From Bacteroidetes bacterium 43-16 (lineage in GTDB: Bacteria > Bacteroidota > Bacteroidia > Chitinophagales > Chitinophagaceae): 64,000 nucleotides of DNA. Under the pieces are notes generated by a model, which had not been told where the DNA came from, did no database searches, and was given only the letters and a program-made list of their open reading frames with translations. The translations under genes were made by a program, and so were the position numbers. The DNA lies in the NCBI GenBank assembly GCA_001897525.1, contig MKTB01000010.1, positions 276,794 through 340,793 on the forward strand, in the 5' to 3' direction. Position 1 is the stretch's first letter. Each line of letters opens with the position of its first letter. This document shows, piece after piece, positions 28,801 to 37,138 of this stretch.

Positions 28801-29066
28801 CTACTGTAGGCCTCCCTGTTGGTCGGATAGGCCAATAGCGGATATCCATCCAGCAAATCTAGCCTGCATGCCGGAATAAAACGGATATCTTTTCCTCTTG
28901 CGGTCTTGTGTGCCCGTACGATACCCGCCAGGGTATTATAGTCTGCTATTGCGATAGCTTTATACCCGAGTTCAATAGCTGACTCTACGATCTCTTCAGG
29001 ATGCGAACCGCCCCGAAGAAACGAAAAATTGCTGGTCACCTGTAATTCTGCATATTCCATCATCAC
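25860..29066 (-). CDS. dnaE2: Error-prone DNA polymerase DnaE2
   Basis: A 1068-residue C-family polymerase. It has an N-terminal PHP domain (YAELQVTSNFSFLRGGSHPEE), a palm with PPDIDVDFEH (catalytic aspartates) and GRGSAANSVVCF, fingers and helix-hairpin-helix regions, an OB fold near 950-1030 and a short tail. The length and RGGSHPEE opening fit DnaE2 rather than replicative DnaE1. It performs mutagenic bypass synthesis with ImuA and ImuB, encoded just upstream (15-base gap to imuB). Three Met codons open the frame, so the exact start is uncertain by two residues. The last ~165 bases recur, decayed, at 18471-18634. Confidence 0.95.
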   Translation of the reverse strand: MMMEYAELQVTSNFSFLRGGSHPEEIVESAIELGYKAIAIADYNTLAGIVRAHKTARGKDIRFIPACRLDLLDGYPLLAYPTNREAYSRLSALLTKGNLRAEKGDCHLYKSDVYNHAKDIKFVIIPPAVLDRNFEFDITFIKALEEYKAAFGNNLYLAASFLYSGDDQKKLYRLAQLEEQFRVPMVAVNDVHYHSPERRPLQDVLTCIREKCTISTAGFRIHANAERYLKPIDEMHRLFRQYPHAITNTLSIVDACTFSLDELKYIYPEEIVSEGRTPMEELVYLTWKGAREMFGDELDRKIKETIEMELAFIERRNYASYFLTVYDLVRFARQRDILCQGRGSAANSVVCFCLGITSVNPSKFKLLFARFMSDARNEPPDIDVDFEHERREEVMQYIYSKYGRDRAGIVATVTQVHWKGAVRDVGKAMGLSVDAVDKLAKSAYEFTEDWYSGKGAPTSAGFDANDPYLRKVLELTHEYISFPRQLGQHTGGFVITQNKLYDLCPIINARMQDRTNIEWNKDDVETLGFLKVDVLALGMLTCIRKGFDLIKQHYNRNLTLATIPQDDSKVYDMISHADTLGVFQIESRAQMSMLPRLKPRNFYDLVIEVAIVRPGPIQGDMVHPYLRRRNNEEPVEYPSQELEDILGRTLGVPLFQEQAMEIAIVAAGFTPTEADGLRRSMATFKAPKGQVTTWRKKLVDGMVNRGYEQDFAERVFKQLEGFGSYGFPESHAASFALLVYISSWIKCYYPDVFAASLLNSQPMGFYSPAQIVIDARRHGVEVRPVDINYSSWDNTLEEKSGNYFALRLGFRQVKGMREEDIQSLMAGRTKSYQTINELLNAQVSPAALERLADADAFRSIMLDRREALWHVSALADHPTGMFHGQPSDTEHEEKVELPVLTAMEHVMQDYAATTLSLKAHPVSFARPKLDALNVMPAGRLNTLQDGALVKVCGLVTVRQRPGTAKGVLFITIEDETGFANLVVFGKTFEHFRKVILQSRLLLVTGQVQIEGEVIHVISHSLHNMNHLMRIESGVRDFGSVDKPTKKETKNPDSPKSIQGELFPSRDFK

Positions 29067-29080
29067 TATTCATTTTATTG

Positions 29081-30574
29081 TTAAGCAAAAAAGCCATGTA
29101 AAAACCACTGCACGTCGCCATCGGCATAATGCCCTGCGCGGAAAAGCCAGTAGCGTGCACCTTTCGCATCTTCAACCCTGTAGTAATCCCTGGGCTGCCC
29201 ATCAGCTGCCCACCACTCCTGCTCTATCCTTTCCGGCCCATCGGCTTTGGTCAGATTAAATACCTTCCCCTTATGCGTAAACAATATGGGTGGATAATCC
29301 GGCAAAGGCACCATCACATCAATCGGCTCGGGCTTCTCCAAGAGGTGCAATGGTCTCCATTTATCCTGAGGCCACGGAGTTGCCGGCATCTGATCGAGCG
29401 AACCTGTTTCTATTATGGACCGCTCCGGCCAATGCTGCTCTGCCGGTAGGTAACGATGGATGGCCTGCATACCTACCTTACCAGCTATGTTATCCAACAG
29501 CTCCGCTACTTTACTCTGATCACCTTTGGTATCCCAGAGCTTATCCTGTAGATCACCCAGTTCCTCGACCAATGGTGCTTCCAGCACAAAAAGCTCTATA
29601 CCCAGGGCCGGCTCGATCGTTGCGATCTTCAATTCAAACAAGCGGAACAGATGTCTTTCCGAGCCTGATGCCCTGCTCGTACCGATACTGATCTGCTGCA
29701 CATTGCCGTCAATACGGTAACCCTTGAAAACAGCAGTACGAATCCCCTTGCCTTCCTGTTCCAGTCTTTTGCAAAGCTGTTCCAGTAGATGGCGTAACGC
29801 AATTTCGATACCGGTAGCTGTACAGATCGGCTCTAAACAAACTAGCCTTTCCAGATAGGGTTCAATAGGACATACCGGCTTCAGGATTTCGGGGTGCGAA
29901 CCGAGCGCCTGACCTAAGCGCTGTATCAGCGAATCTCCAAATCGTCGCCTCAGCGTTGACTTCGGCATATTCATGAACTGGCCGATGGTCCGAAAGCCAA
30001 GTTTCTGCATACGCTGTACTACAGCAGACTCTAATCGCAAGGCTTCGGGCGGCAAGACCGTTAAAGCCTCACTGTGCTTGCCTATTTCTACGATAGCCGG
30101 TTCAGCACTATAACGCGCCACGGCCCAAGCCGTTCCAATGGTGTCTGCTATTGCAGCCTTTATATGATAACCACCCTGCGCCATACGTGCTGTTATGGCT
30201 TGCAAATACGGCTCTTCCCCACCCCAAAGGTGCGGACAGCCGGAGACATCCAATATAATCCCGTCAGTACCATCTACAGCAGCAATCGGCGAAAACCGCA
30301 TACACCATTCTGCCAAAGCTTCCAATACGGAGGAAAGAACCTCCGGTTCGTAATCAAACTCCTGTAATGCGGGCATTATCGCACGGGCATCTGCAAGTAC
30401 CTTTCCGACAGCAATACCCTCCTGCATAGCTTTGGGGCTTGATGCCTTAATGACCATACGCCCCTTCTCTGTTGCAGCTAATACAAACGGCTTGTCCTTT
30501 AGATCGGGATCAATCTTTATCAATCTATCTGTAGCTAGGTAAGGCAACCATATCGCTAAGTAACGCCTAGGCAT
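29081..30574 (-). CDS. imuB: Y-family-like polymerase subunit ImuB
   Basis: 497 residues with the Y-family layout: RYLAIWLPYLATDRL at the start, a palm with ILDVSGCPHLWGGE, a thumb with GFRTIGQFMNMPKSTLRRRFG and a little-finger region. ImuB proteins are usually catalytically inactive and act as the hub linking DnaE2, ImuA and the sliding clamp. The catalytic carboxylates are not complete here, in line with that. Its start overlaps the end of imuA by eight bases, and dnaE2 follows after 15 bases, forming the classic imuA-imuB-dnaE2 operon. Confidence 0.92.
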   Translation of the reverse strand: MPRRYLAIWLPYLATDRLIKIDPDLKDKPFVLAATEKGRMVIKASSPKAMQEGIAVGKVLADARAIMPALQEFDYEPEVLSSVLEALAEWCMRFSPIAAVDGTDGIILDVSGCPHLWGGEEPYLQAITARMAQGGYHIKAAIADTIGTAWAVARYSAEPAIVEIGKHSEALTVLPPEALRLESAVVQRMQKLGFRTIGQFMNMPKSTLRRRFGDSLIQRLGQALGSHPEILKPVCPIEPYLERLVCLEPICTATGIEIALRHLLEQLCKRLEQEGKGIRTAVFKGYRIDGNVQQISIGTSRASGSERHLFRLFELKIATIEPALGIELFVLEAPLVEELGDLQDKLWDTKGDQSKVAELLDNIAGKVGMQAIHRYLPAEQHWPERSIIETGSLDQMPATPWPQDKWRPLHLLEKPEPIDVMVPLPDYPPILFTHKGKVFNLTKADGPERIEQEWWAADGQPRDYYRVEDAKGARYWLFRAGHYADGDVQWFLHGFFA

Positions 30575-31316
30575 AACGCTCGATTTTAGGTACTTTAATT
30601 ACTGTTGCATCCTGAGGTTTGATGGAAATAAAAGCTCCATCCTTCCAACCAAAATACCAGGTACCCGGCTTACCGTTCCTGATCTTCTCCAAACGGACCT
30701 CCCATACCGGTATACCCACACCCGGCATATTGCCGGCGGTATGGCTTGCTATCGGTCTGATCTTCCAGCGGGATACACAAGCCAGCGTATTTTCTCTTCT
30801 CGGTCTTTTTCTATGCAGAAAACCGGTAACCTTACTATCTTCTACAGCCAATTGCAGGCGCTGGGACTGTGCAAAGGATAGTTCGCCCAGTTCAGCTACT
30901 ACCGCAACCAGCGCATTGCACTTCAATGCCTGTTCCATCACCCATAGGGCTTCTCTATCAGTTCTGACATCTATAAAAACTATTCTATGCGGCTGGATAC
31001 CGAAATAAGTTAAACCTGCAGGAAACAGACTCCGCTTCGTGCTCACCCAGAGACAGGACATATCATTTGTCATCAATGTAGATAGCAAGCCGGCCACAAA
31101 TCCATTTGCTGCGGTTGCACATGCCGACGTCGGACTAATGAACTCATGCACCGCTCCCAGCGGCAATACTCCAAAGGGAAATGCCGGTGCCATAGCATTC
31201 AATCCAAAATCCGGTACATCCTGACCTATGACGCTGCGTTTGAATCCCTGTATCGCCAGAAGCTGCTCCCGTAGCTCCCTGACAATATCTTTTTTATCTA
31301 ACCCCAGCATAATCAA
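30567..31316 (-). CDS. imuA: ImuA-like RecA-related mutasome protein
   Basis: A 249-residue protein with a degenerate RecA-like core: FPFGVLPLGAVHEFISP near the start, LWVSTKRSLFPAGL in the middle and LLLAVEDSKVTGFLHRKRP-type segments later. A proper Walker A is missing, as usual for ImuA/SulA-like proteins. It is thought to tune mutasome assembly with RecA and ImuB. It is the first gene of the operon and diverges from the S24 repressor gene. The 65 bases between them contain the inverted repeat that probably controls both. Starts at 31316 and 31310 are both possible. Confidence 0.87.
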   Translation of the reverse strand: MIMLGLDKKDIVRELREQLLAIQGFKRSVIGQDVPDFGLNAMAPAFPFGVLPLGAVHEFISPTSACATAANGFVAGLLSTLMTNDMSCLWVSTKRSLFPAGLTYFGIQPHRIVFIDVRTDREALWVMEQALKCNALVAVVAELGELSFAQSQRLQLAVEDSKVTGFLHRKRPRRENTLACVSRWKIRPIASHTAGNMPGVGIPVWEVRLEKIRNGKPGTWYFGWKDGAFISIKPQDATVIKVPKIERYA

Positions 31317-31332
31317 AACATTTTATGTACTT

Positions 31333-31374
31333 TTGATACAATTTGTATCAATTACTTGTTTATTAAAGTATCAA
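31333..31374. promoter_or_regulatory. Operator between imuA and the S24 repressor gene
   Basis: TTGATAC-AATTT-GTATCAA at 31333-31351 is a perfect 7-bp inverted repeat with a 5-base spacer. A further GTATCAA half-site lies at 31368-31374. The site sits midway between the divergent starts (31316 and 31381), where a LexA-like repressor would shut both promoters. Binding by the adjacent S24 protein is inferred from position and symmetry. Confidence 0.75.
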
Positions 31375-31380
31375 TATAAA

Positions 31381-32184
31381 ATGAAGGAGCAAAATATTTT
31401 TTTCGCTGCAAACCTTAAATTCCTTCGGGAACGCAATAAAATGAGCCAGGAAGAGCTTTCAAAAAAAATAAATTTATCAAGGCCAAAAGTAGCTGCACTG
31501 GAATCGGGTCACACCAAATCGCCGCAGCCGGAGGATTATATTAATCTCTCCAATTACTTTAAGATCAGCATTGATAGTTTACTGAAAGTAGACCTGAGTA
31601 AATTAGGTGAGCTTAAATTGCGGGAACTGCAATCGGGCAATGATGTTTATCTGAAAGGAGGCAATCTTCGTGTGTTGGCCATAAGTGTAGATGCAACGAA
31701 TACGGAGCAAACGCAGTATGTACCGGTCAAAGCAAAGGCCGGCTATTCTGATGGTGGTTACTCCGATCCCGAATATATTGCCGAGCTGCCTAAATACAGG
31801 CTACCCCATATTCCCAAACAGGGTACCTTCCGGATTTTTCCGATCAGCGGGGAATCTATGCTCCCTATTCCGGATGGATCGGATATTACAGGTCAATTCG
31901 TAGAAGACTGGACCAGTCTCAAAGCAGGCACACCGGCTATTGTTATATTGAAAGGTCAGGATTTCGTATTTAAGCTGATGACATTTCAGGATGATGGCAA
32001 CGTACTGCTGGAATCTCTGAATACAGACTATGCAGCCTATACTGTCGAAGCTGCCGATGTGATAGAGGTCTGGAAATTCTATGCTTATACCAGTAAAGAA
32101 ATGCCGGAAGCGGTAACCGATCTTTCTGTAATCCTCCGGGAGATCAGGGGATTAAAAGGAAGTTCTGCAGGGTTTAAAAGTTAA
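31381..32184 (+). CDS. LexA/CI-type repressor: HTH plus S24 self-cleaving domain
   Basis: 267 residues from the ATG at 31381. The open frame extends upstream, but that part would cross the operator and read antisense to imuA. It has an N-terminal XRE helix-turn-helix (FLRERNKMSQEELSKKI, NLSRPKVAALESG) and a C-terminal S24 domain with the nucleophile Ser159 in ISGESMLP and general base Lys198 in FVFKLM. The likely self-cleavage site is Ala120-Gly121 in VKAKAGYS. After DNA damage, RecA filaments should trigger cleavage and release imuA-imuB-dnaE2 and this gene with alkB (nine-base gap). It is thus the local SOS switch of the cassette. Confidence 0.88.
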   Translation: MKEQNIFFAANLKFLRERNKMSQEELSKKINLSRPKVAALESGHTKSPQPEDYINLSNYFKISIDSLLKVDLSKLGELKLRELQSGNDVYLKGGNLRVLAISVDATNTEQTQYVPVKAKAGYSDGGYSDPEYIAELPKYRLPHIPKQGTFRIFPISGESMLPIPDGSDITGQFVEDWTSLKAGTPAIVILKGQDFVFKLMTFQDDGNVLLESLNTDYAAYTVEAADVIEVWKFYAYTSKEMPEAVTDLSVILREIRGLKGSSAGFKS

Positions 32185-32193
32185 TTGTGAGCT

Positions 32194-32784
32194 ATGGAGC
32201 AAATGAAGCTGTTTGAGGATGCGGAATTATATAAACTGCCTGTTGAGCTAATGGATTATCACCCGTACTTTTTCAGCAGGGCAGAAAGTGATGCTTACTA
32301 TCAGATTCTGATGAATACAGTACCCTGGGAACAGCGGGAAATGAAGATGTATGATAAGATGGTGATCCGCCCACGGCTATCGGCGTGGTATGGTAAAGGG
32401 AAGGAAGAGTCTGAAAGCGTTGCACTGGAGTGGACACCTGAACTTCTGGCCATCAAATCTTGTGTGGAGGCGAAAACGGGTGTGCAATTCAGCAGTGTAC
32501 TGCTAAACTACTACCGTGATGGGAATGACTCTGTAGCCTGGCATAGTGATAAGGATACGGTACCGGGACTGAAAACAGAGATTGCTTCAGTCAGTTTCGG
32601 CCAGGTCCGTGCTTTTGATTTTCGCCATAAAAACAATCATCAGATCAAGCACAGTCTGGAGCTGGGGCATGGTTCGCTGCTCCTTATGAAAGGTGATCTT
32701 CAGCGATACTGGGAGCATCGGATAGCTAAGTCGGCAATGCCTATGACAGGTCGTATTAATCTGACGTTTAGGATTGTTGTATAA
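32194..32784 (+). CDS. alkB: AlkB-like DNA repair dioxygenase
   Basis: A 196-residue Fe(II)/2-oxoglutarate dioxygenase. The iron ligands are His117 and Asp119 in AWHSDKD and His175 in YWEHRIAK. The 2-oxoglutarate-binding arginines lie in RINLTFR (187-193), and PRLSAWYG is the nucleotide-lid motif typical of AlkB/ALKBH2-like enzymes. It removes alkyl lesions from DNA bases oxidatively. It follows the repressor gene by nine bases and should be co-induced. Its last 129 bases, to just past the stop, recur in decayed form at 39260-39388. Confidence 0.92.
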   Translation: MEQMKLFEDAELYKLPVELMDYHPYFFSRAESDAYYQILMNTVPWEQREMKMYDKMVIRPRLSAWYGKGKEESESVALEWTPELLAIKSCVEAKTGVQFSSVLLNYYRDGNDSVAWHSDKDTVPGLKTEIASVSFGQVRAFDFRHKNNHQIKHSLELGHGSLLLMKGDLQRYWEHRIAKSAMPMTGRINLTFRIVV

Positions 32785-32856
32785 TACGCCCGTATAATAC
32801 TGATGATCAATGCCTAATAAATATATTCCCACAAATAAATAACTCATTAAATCGTC

Positions 32857-32864
32857 TATATTTG
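32857..32864 (+). promoter_or_regulatory. Candidate -7 box for the KAP gene
   Basis: TATATTTG fits TAnnTTTG and lies 15 bases before the ATG at 32880, which would give a very short leader. No matching -33 TTG is seen, so it is tentative. Confidence 0.35.
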
Positions 32865-32879
32865 TAGAAAACCAAATAT

Positions 32880-34814
32880 ATGAATGAGAATATTACAGGC
32901 CGGATTATTCAATATCTACAAGTCAAATCCAACTATGCAATTATACTTAGTGGCGAGTATGGCATAGGAAAAACACATTTTCTAAAAACAGTAGTTTTTC
33001 CTAAAATAGAGGAAATTCCTATCCAAGGATCTGACAAAGAGGAAAATAAAAGTGACACAAAACCCAAAAACTATAAAACCATACACGTCTCCCTATTTGG
33101 CGTTAAAAGTATTGAAGACATCCAGAGAGCGCTCTTTCTTGAGATTTACCCATGGTTTAAAAGTAAGACTGCAAAGGTCTCCAAAGGAATTTTAAAAAGT
33201 GTTGGGCAATTCTTTAGTGTAAATATTGAGGACTTTATTGATACACTAGAAGTAGATTCAAAAAAAAGTGGGTTTGAAAATCTTCTAATCTGTATAGATG
33301 ATATTGACCGAAAAAACAAGTCGCTAGACCTTAGCGAGGTTTACGGCTACATTAACAACCTGGTTGAAAATCTTGGAGCCAAAATTATCATGATAGCAAA
33401 TGAAGATTTATTAAGGAAAGAAGTTAATGAAAAAGGTGAAGATTTGTATTCGACATTAAGGGAAAAAGTTATTGGAATAACAATTCCTTTTTTGCCAGAC
33501 ACTAACCGAGCCTTCGATCAAATCGTGGATACGAACTACAAATTAGTAGAACCTGCGTATTCTGAATTTCTAAAAGCTCATCAGCAGGAAATAGTAAATG
33601 CCATTGATTATGCTGACTATAATTTGAGGAATCTACTATTTTTTCTTGAGCATTTTAAAGTCGTCTTCAAGACAGCTTCTGAATACTTTGAGGAAAATCC
33701 AGAAGTCAGTTCCTATGTCGACAAATTAAAAAAGCAGCTACTAAGCTTTACGCTACCTATATCAATTGAATATAAATTGGGAAATCTTACTGAACATAAC
33801 ATTGCCGAAATACAAGAGTTGTACACAAATGATTTTGGATCCAATCTCAATTCTATGATTTTTGATGACGAGGAAACGAAAGACAAATCATACGGAGAGG
33901 TGTTTAGTAATAAGTATTTTAAGAATGTCCAGATAGAAAAAAATTTCATCTTTTCCGTACTAGTCTATATCCTTGGTAAAGATGAATTTACAAAGGAAAA
34001 TTATGCATATGATATAGAAGGTTACTTGAGAATAACAAATAATCAAGTTCCCGCATCTCAACAATTAATAATGGACCTTAGTTACTGGAGCTGTGTTAAC
34101 TACAGCGAAGTCGAATATAGAGAAAAGACTGAAAATTTGATAGAATATATTAAAAATGGTGATGTTCAATTGGATCAGTACATAACAGCTTTTCATTATG
34201 CCACAAGATTTGAAAATCTACTCGAATTTGACCTTGAAACTTTGAAAGAGGATTTCATTAATAGTATACATGCTAACATTGACAAATTTGTAGAATATCC
34301 AAATGCTGAATTAAGATTGGGAATACCTTATGATACTGAATTTAAAAATTTTCTCATTGATATTAAAAATGAGATTCTTTCAGTCAATGATAAGTTGCAC
34401 GAAAAAAACATTATGAAGCACTGGCAGGATGAATTTTTAGATTTTAAGGAGCATTATGATCGCTTTTTAGAGGAAAGCAAGGTTATGAATAGTAGTACGA
34501 GCTTTATACCATATCTATCTTATTTCCCAGAAGAAGAAACTGCTGATTTCATTTTGAAATTACCGAATTCACAGATTGTCTCATTTTCTTATTATATAAG
34601 GCATCGTTATAAACCACACAGTGCTGAATCTCTATTTCAAGATAGTTCCTTTTTATCGTTGTTAAAATCAAAAGTAAATCTGGAACTGGAAAATTCGCAA
34701 AAGGATAAGATTGACAAGAAAGTATTAAATATGATTAATCAAGAAATTGATAATGCCCTAATTATTTTAGCGAAATATCAAAATGAAGATAATAATCTGC
34801 AGGATGACGAATAG
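32880..34814 (+). CDS. KAP-family P-loop NTPase, putative defence protein
   Basis: A 644-residue protein. Walker A is GEYGIGKT (25-32), and Walker B is LLICIDDIDR (about 135-144) followed by ANEDLL, the KAP NTPase arrangement. There are no clear transmembrane helices of the classic KAP insert. The C-terminal 400 residues are helical and charged, likely sensing or oligomerisation surfaces. KAP ATPases recur in antiphage systems, often beside a nuclease, and here an HNH gene follows after 347 bases on the same strand. The gene starts 95 bases after alkB with its own possible promoter. The role is inferred from family and setting. Confidence 0.78.
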   Translation: MNENITGRIIQYLQVKSNYAIILSGEYGIGKTHFLKTVVFPKIEEIPIQGSDKEENKSDTKPKNYKTIHVSLFGVKSIEDIQRALFLEIYPWFKSKTAKVSKGILKSVGQFFSVNIEDFIDTLEVDSKKSGFENLLICIDDIDRKNKSLDLSEVYGYINNLVENLGAKIIMIANEDLLRKEVNEKGEDLYSTLREKVIGITIPFLPDTNRAFDQIVDTNYKLVEPAYSEFLKAHQQEIVNAIDYADYNLRNLLFFLEHFKVVFKTASEYFEENPEVSSYVDKLKKQLLSFTLPISIEYKLGNLTEHNIAEIQELYTNDFGSNLNSMIFDDEETKDKSYGEVFSNKYFKNVQIEKNFIFSVLVYILGKDEFTKENYAYDIEGYLRITNNQVPASQQLIMDLSYWSCVNYSEVEYREKTENLIEYIKNGDVQLDQYITAFHYATRFENLLEFDLETLKEDFINSIHANIDKFVEYPNAELRLGIPYDTEFKNFLIDIKNEILSVNDKLHEKNIMKHWQDEFLDFKEHYDRFLEESKVMNSSTSFIPYLSYFPEEETADFILKLPNSQIVSFSYYIRHRYKPHSAESLFQDSSFLSLLKSKVNLELENSQKDKIDKKVLNMINQEIDNALIILAKYQNEDNNLQDDE

Positions 34815-35161
34815 ATAAATTTTTACAATACAAGGTACCGAAACATTTCTCAAATTTGCGTAATAGTTTGATAATATTGATTTAGCTCCAATCTGAAAAT
34901 TGTCACTTTATTGTTTGTTACAAAATACTATTAAACCAACTCTAAGTCATATTTATATAACCAACATATGAAACTCACAATGATATAAAAATCAACACTA
35001 TACACATACGTTTATTATAACACACAAAACAATCACATTATCTTTTTCAACAATACAAATAGAAAAATTAGCAATAATAATCGTGAAAAAAATATGTTAA
35101 AATTTTCACAATGAATCAACTTTTAACTCATCAATTTATATAATCATAAAAACATAAATAA
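34815..35161. other. Gap between KAP and HNH genes
   Basis: Very AT-rich, with no gene and no strong hairpin. Such a long gap suggests that the HNH gene has its own promoter, although no well-spaced box was identified. Confidence 0.4.
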
Positions 35162-36619
35162 ATGAGAAACGAATTAGAAAATGTGTGCTTACTGTGCGGC
35201 AAACAAATGATTGACAGAACTGGAAGCCTGAACATGTCCAATAATGGAGGAAATGACTTCAAAATCAGACATAAGGAGCACATTATACAAAATGCTATAG
35301 GTGGAAGACTGAAAAGTGACACAATTCTCTGTGAATCATGTGGCAGCGATCTAAATGTGGCTATCGATGTGGATTTCCTAAATATCTTGTCTTCGTTTAC
35401 TGAAAAAATGAAGCCAGTAATTAATAAGGAAAGAAACGGTAAATCAAAAAATCGTATTAATGGTTTACACATTCCTTCAAATCAAAAAATTCTATATACC
35501 CATAATAAAGTTATACCCAAAAAGCCAGACCACAAGATTTGTGATCGGCTAAAAACTATTACTTTGTATGCCAGAGTCGAAGCAATGAAAGGATTTCGAA
35601 AGGCTAAAATTAAGGAATTAATAACTAAAAATTCAGACTACGAAAATTATAAAATACAAGAGGTGACGGAATTTGATTACGACGATTTAGTATCACTAAA
35701 TTTTAGTGAGGGCGTTTCAGATTTCAATCAGAAATGGTCACTTGGCTTTATTAAAATTGCAACAGAATTTGCATATCTAAATGGGGTTTCTCGAGTAGAT
35801 CTCGTAAGAACGCTCGACCTACAGAATAACAAGCTAATTGATACTGGCAATGTATTCCCATATTTTCCAATTGGGGTATTTGATCTTGCATATGAAAATA
35901 GTAGACATCTTATAGAAGATACTTTTCCATCCCATACCTTAATCCTATTTACCTCAGCTAATGAAACTGGAACTTTCTCATTATTCTGTTATGTAGAACT
36001 ATTTAGCACGTTTCAATTTTATGTTTTGCTTAATGATAATTACGGAAGCGAAATTCATGAAATATATTCTCAGAAGGCGACAAAAAATGAGAAGACTGAA
36101 TTAAACATTGAAACATACGATTATAAAGAGTTGATAAGCCTTGCGTCAGACTTAGAAATTAATCCTAGTGAATTCACAATAGATCAAATTGATGAATTCC
36201 GTCATCAATTAATTTTAGCTTTCGAAAATAAACAGTCCAACTATAAGGTCGACAAGGGAGCTACTCTCGAAAAATATATTTCTATTTTATCAAAGAACAT
36301 TGCCATGCGCGATTGTAATAAAATAGACAGTACAAATACTTTTTCAGAATTACTCCCTGCAAAGTATATTTTGGAATTTGATGAAGAAACAACTATATGT
36401 CTGTTACTTGAGAGTAAGGAATATCTAAACGATGAGGGATCAATAAACATAAAACGCTATCGCACAAAATTTGTAGAATCGGATGGTGGACATGGGTATA
36501 AAACCATGTCGACACCAATAGAGATAATGAAATGCTTAAAACGCTACGATGCTCATATTAGGCAATACTGTCATTATAAGTTCGATATTTTCGCGAAGTA
36601 TACAAATGAGCTATTATAA
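35162..36619 (+). CDS. HNH endonuclease-domain protein
   Basis: 485 residues. The N-terminal ~70 form an HNH-type zinc-bound nuclease domain: Cys9 and Cys12 in CLLCGK, RHKEHIIQNAIGGR (His37, His40 and Asn44) and ILCESCGSDLN (Cys57, Cys60, Asn65). This is the layout of the HNH_5-like group, where His40 would activate water. The remaining 400 residues are unrecognised and could hold recognition or sensing functions. It follows the KAP NTPase gene and precedes a broken membrane gene, within the block bounded by the alkB repeat. Its target, DNA or RNA, cannot be read. Confidence 0.75.
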   Translation: MRNELENVCLLCGKQMIDRTGSLNMSNNGGNDFKIRHKEHIIQNAIGGRLKSDTILCESCGSDLNVAIDVDFLNILSSFTEKMKPVINKERNGKSKNRINGLHIPSNQKILYTHNKVIPKKPDHKICDRLKTITLYARVEAMKGFRKAKIKELITKNSDYENYKIQEVTEFDYDDLVSLNFSEGVSDFNQKWSLGFIKIATEFAYLNGVSRVDLVRTLDLQNNKLIDTGNVFPYFPIGVFDLAYENSRHLIEDTFPSHTLILFTSANETGTFSLFCYVELFSTFQFYVLLNDNYGSEIHEIYSQKATKNEKTELNIETYDYKELISLASDLEINPSEFTIDQIDEFRHQLILAFENKQSNYKVDKGATLEKYISILSKNIAMRDCNKIDSTNTFSELLPAKYILEFDEETTICLLLESKEYLNDEGSINIKRYRTKFVESDGGHGYKTMSTPIEIMKCLKRYDAHIRQYCHYKFDIFAKYTNELL

Positions 36620-36696
36620 ATTCTTAGTCGGGTGTGAGGTAAAAAATGCCTCTTTATCGACTAATAAATTTTATCTTTTGCCTAATAGAATAACCC

Positions 36697-37138
36697 ATGA
36701 AAAAGAAAGCACTTACTCAATTTGGGATATTGATTTTACTACTGGTGAATGGGCTATCTTCAATTGTTTCAGGTTTGCTTTTCATTAAAAATCCGATAGG
36801 CCTGTCCATGGGACTACATACATCAATCCTGAAGCAGAGGCCATTTGACACCTTTCTGGTACCTGGTATTATCTTGGTACTATTTAATGGTATCTCTAGC
36901 TTGTTTGTGCTGTGGAAGGTTGCAAGAACTAGCCGAGATGCCGGGTACTGGCTCATTCTGCAAGGCATGTTCCAGTGGATGGATTATTGTTCAGTTGATT
37001 ATGTTGAGATCATTTAACCTGCTTCATTTTATTTTCGGTATGATCGGTATGTTATTCCTATTCGTGGGTTTCCAATATTTTAAAAAAAACACCCATAAGC
37101 TAATAAGCGAGATTTGCAGAGGTATATCTGCAACATGA
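36697..37138 (+). pseudogene. Frameshifted small membrane protein gene
   Basis: Two frames together make one hydrophobic protein of ~147 residues with four likely membrane helices. The first runs from ATG 36697 (LTQFGILILLLVNGLSSIV) to about YWLILQGMF. The second continues SGWIIVQLIMLRSFNLLHFI to the TGA at 37136-37138. The switch lies near 36969-36975 and needs a one-base deletion or two-base insertion. It is either an inactivated gene or a sequence error. No function is assigned, though the composite resembles small four-helix membrane proteins of Bacteroidota. Confidence 0.65.
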
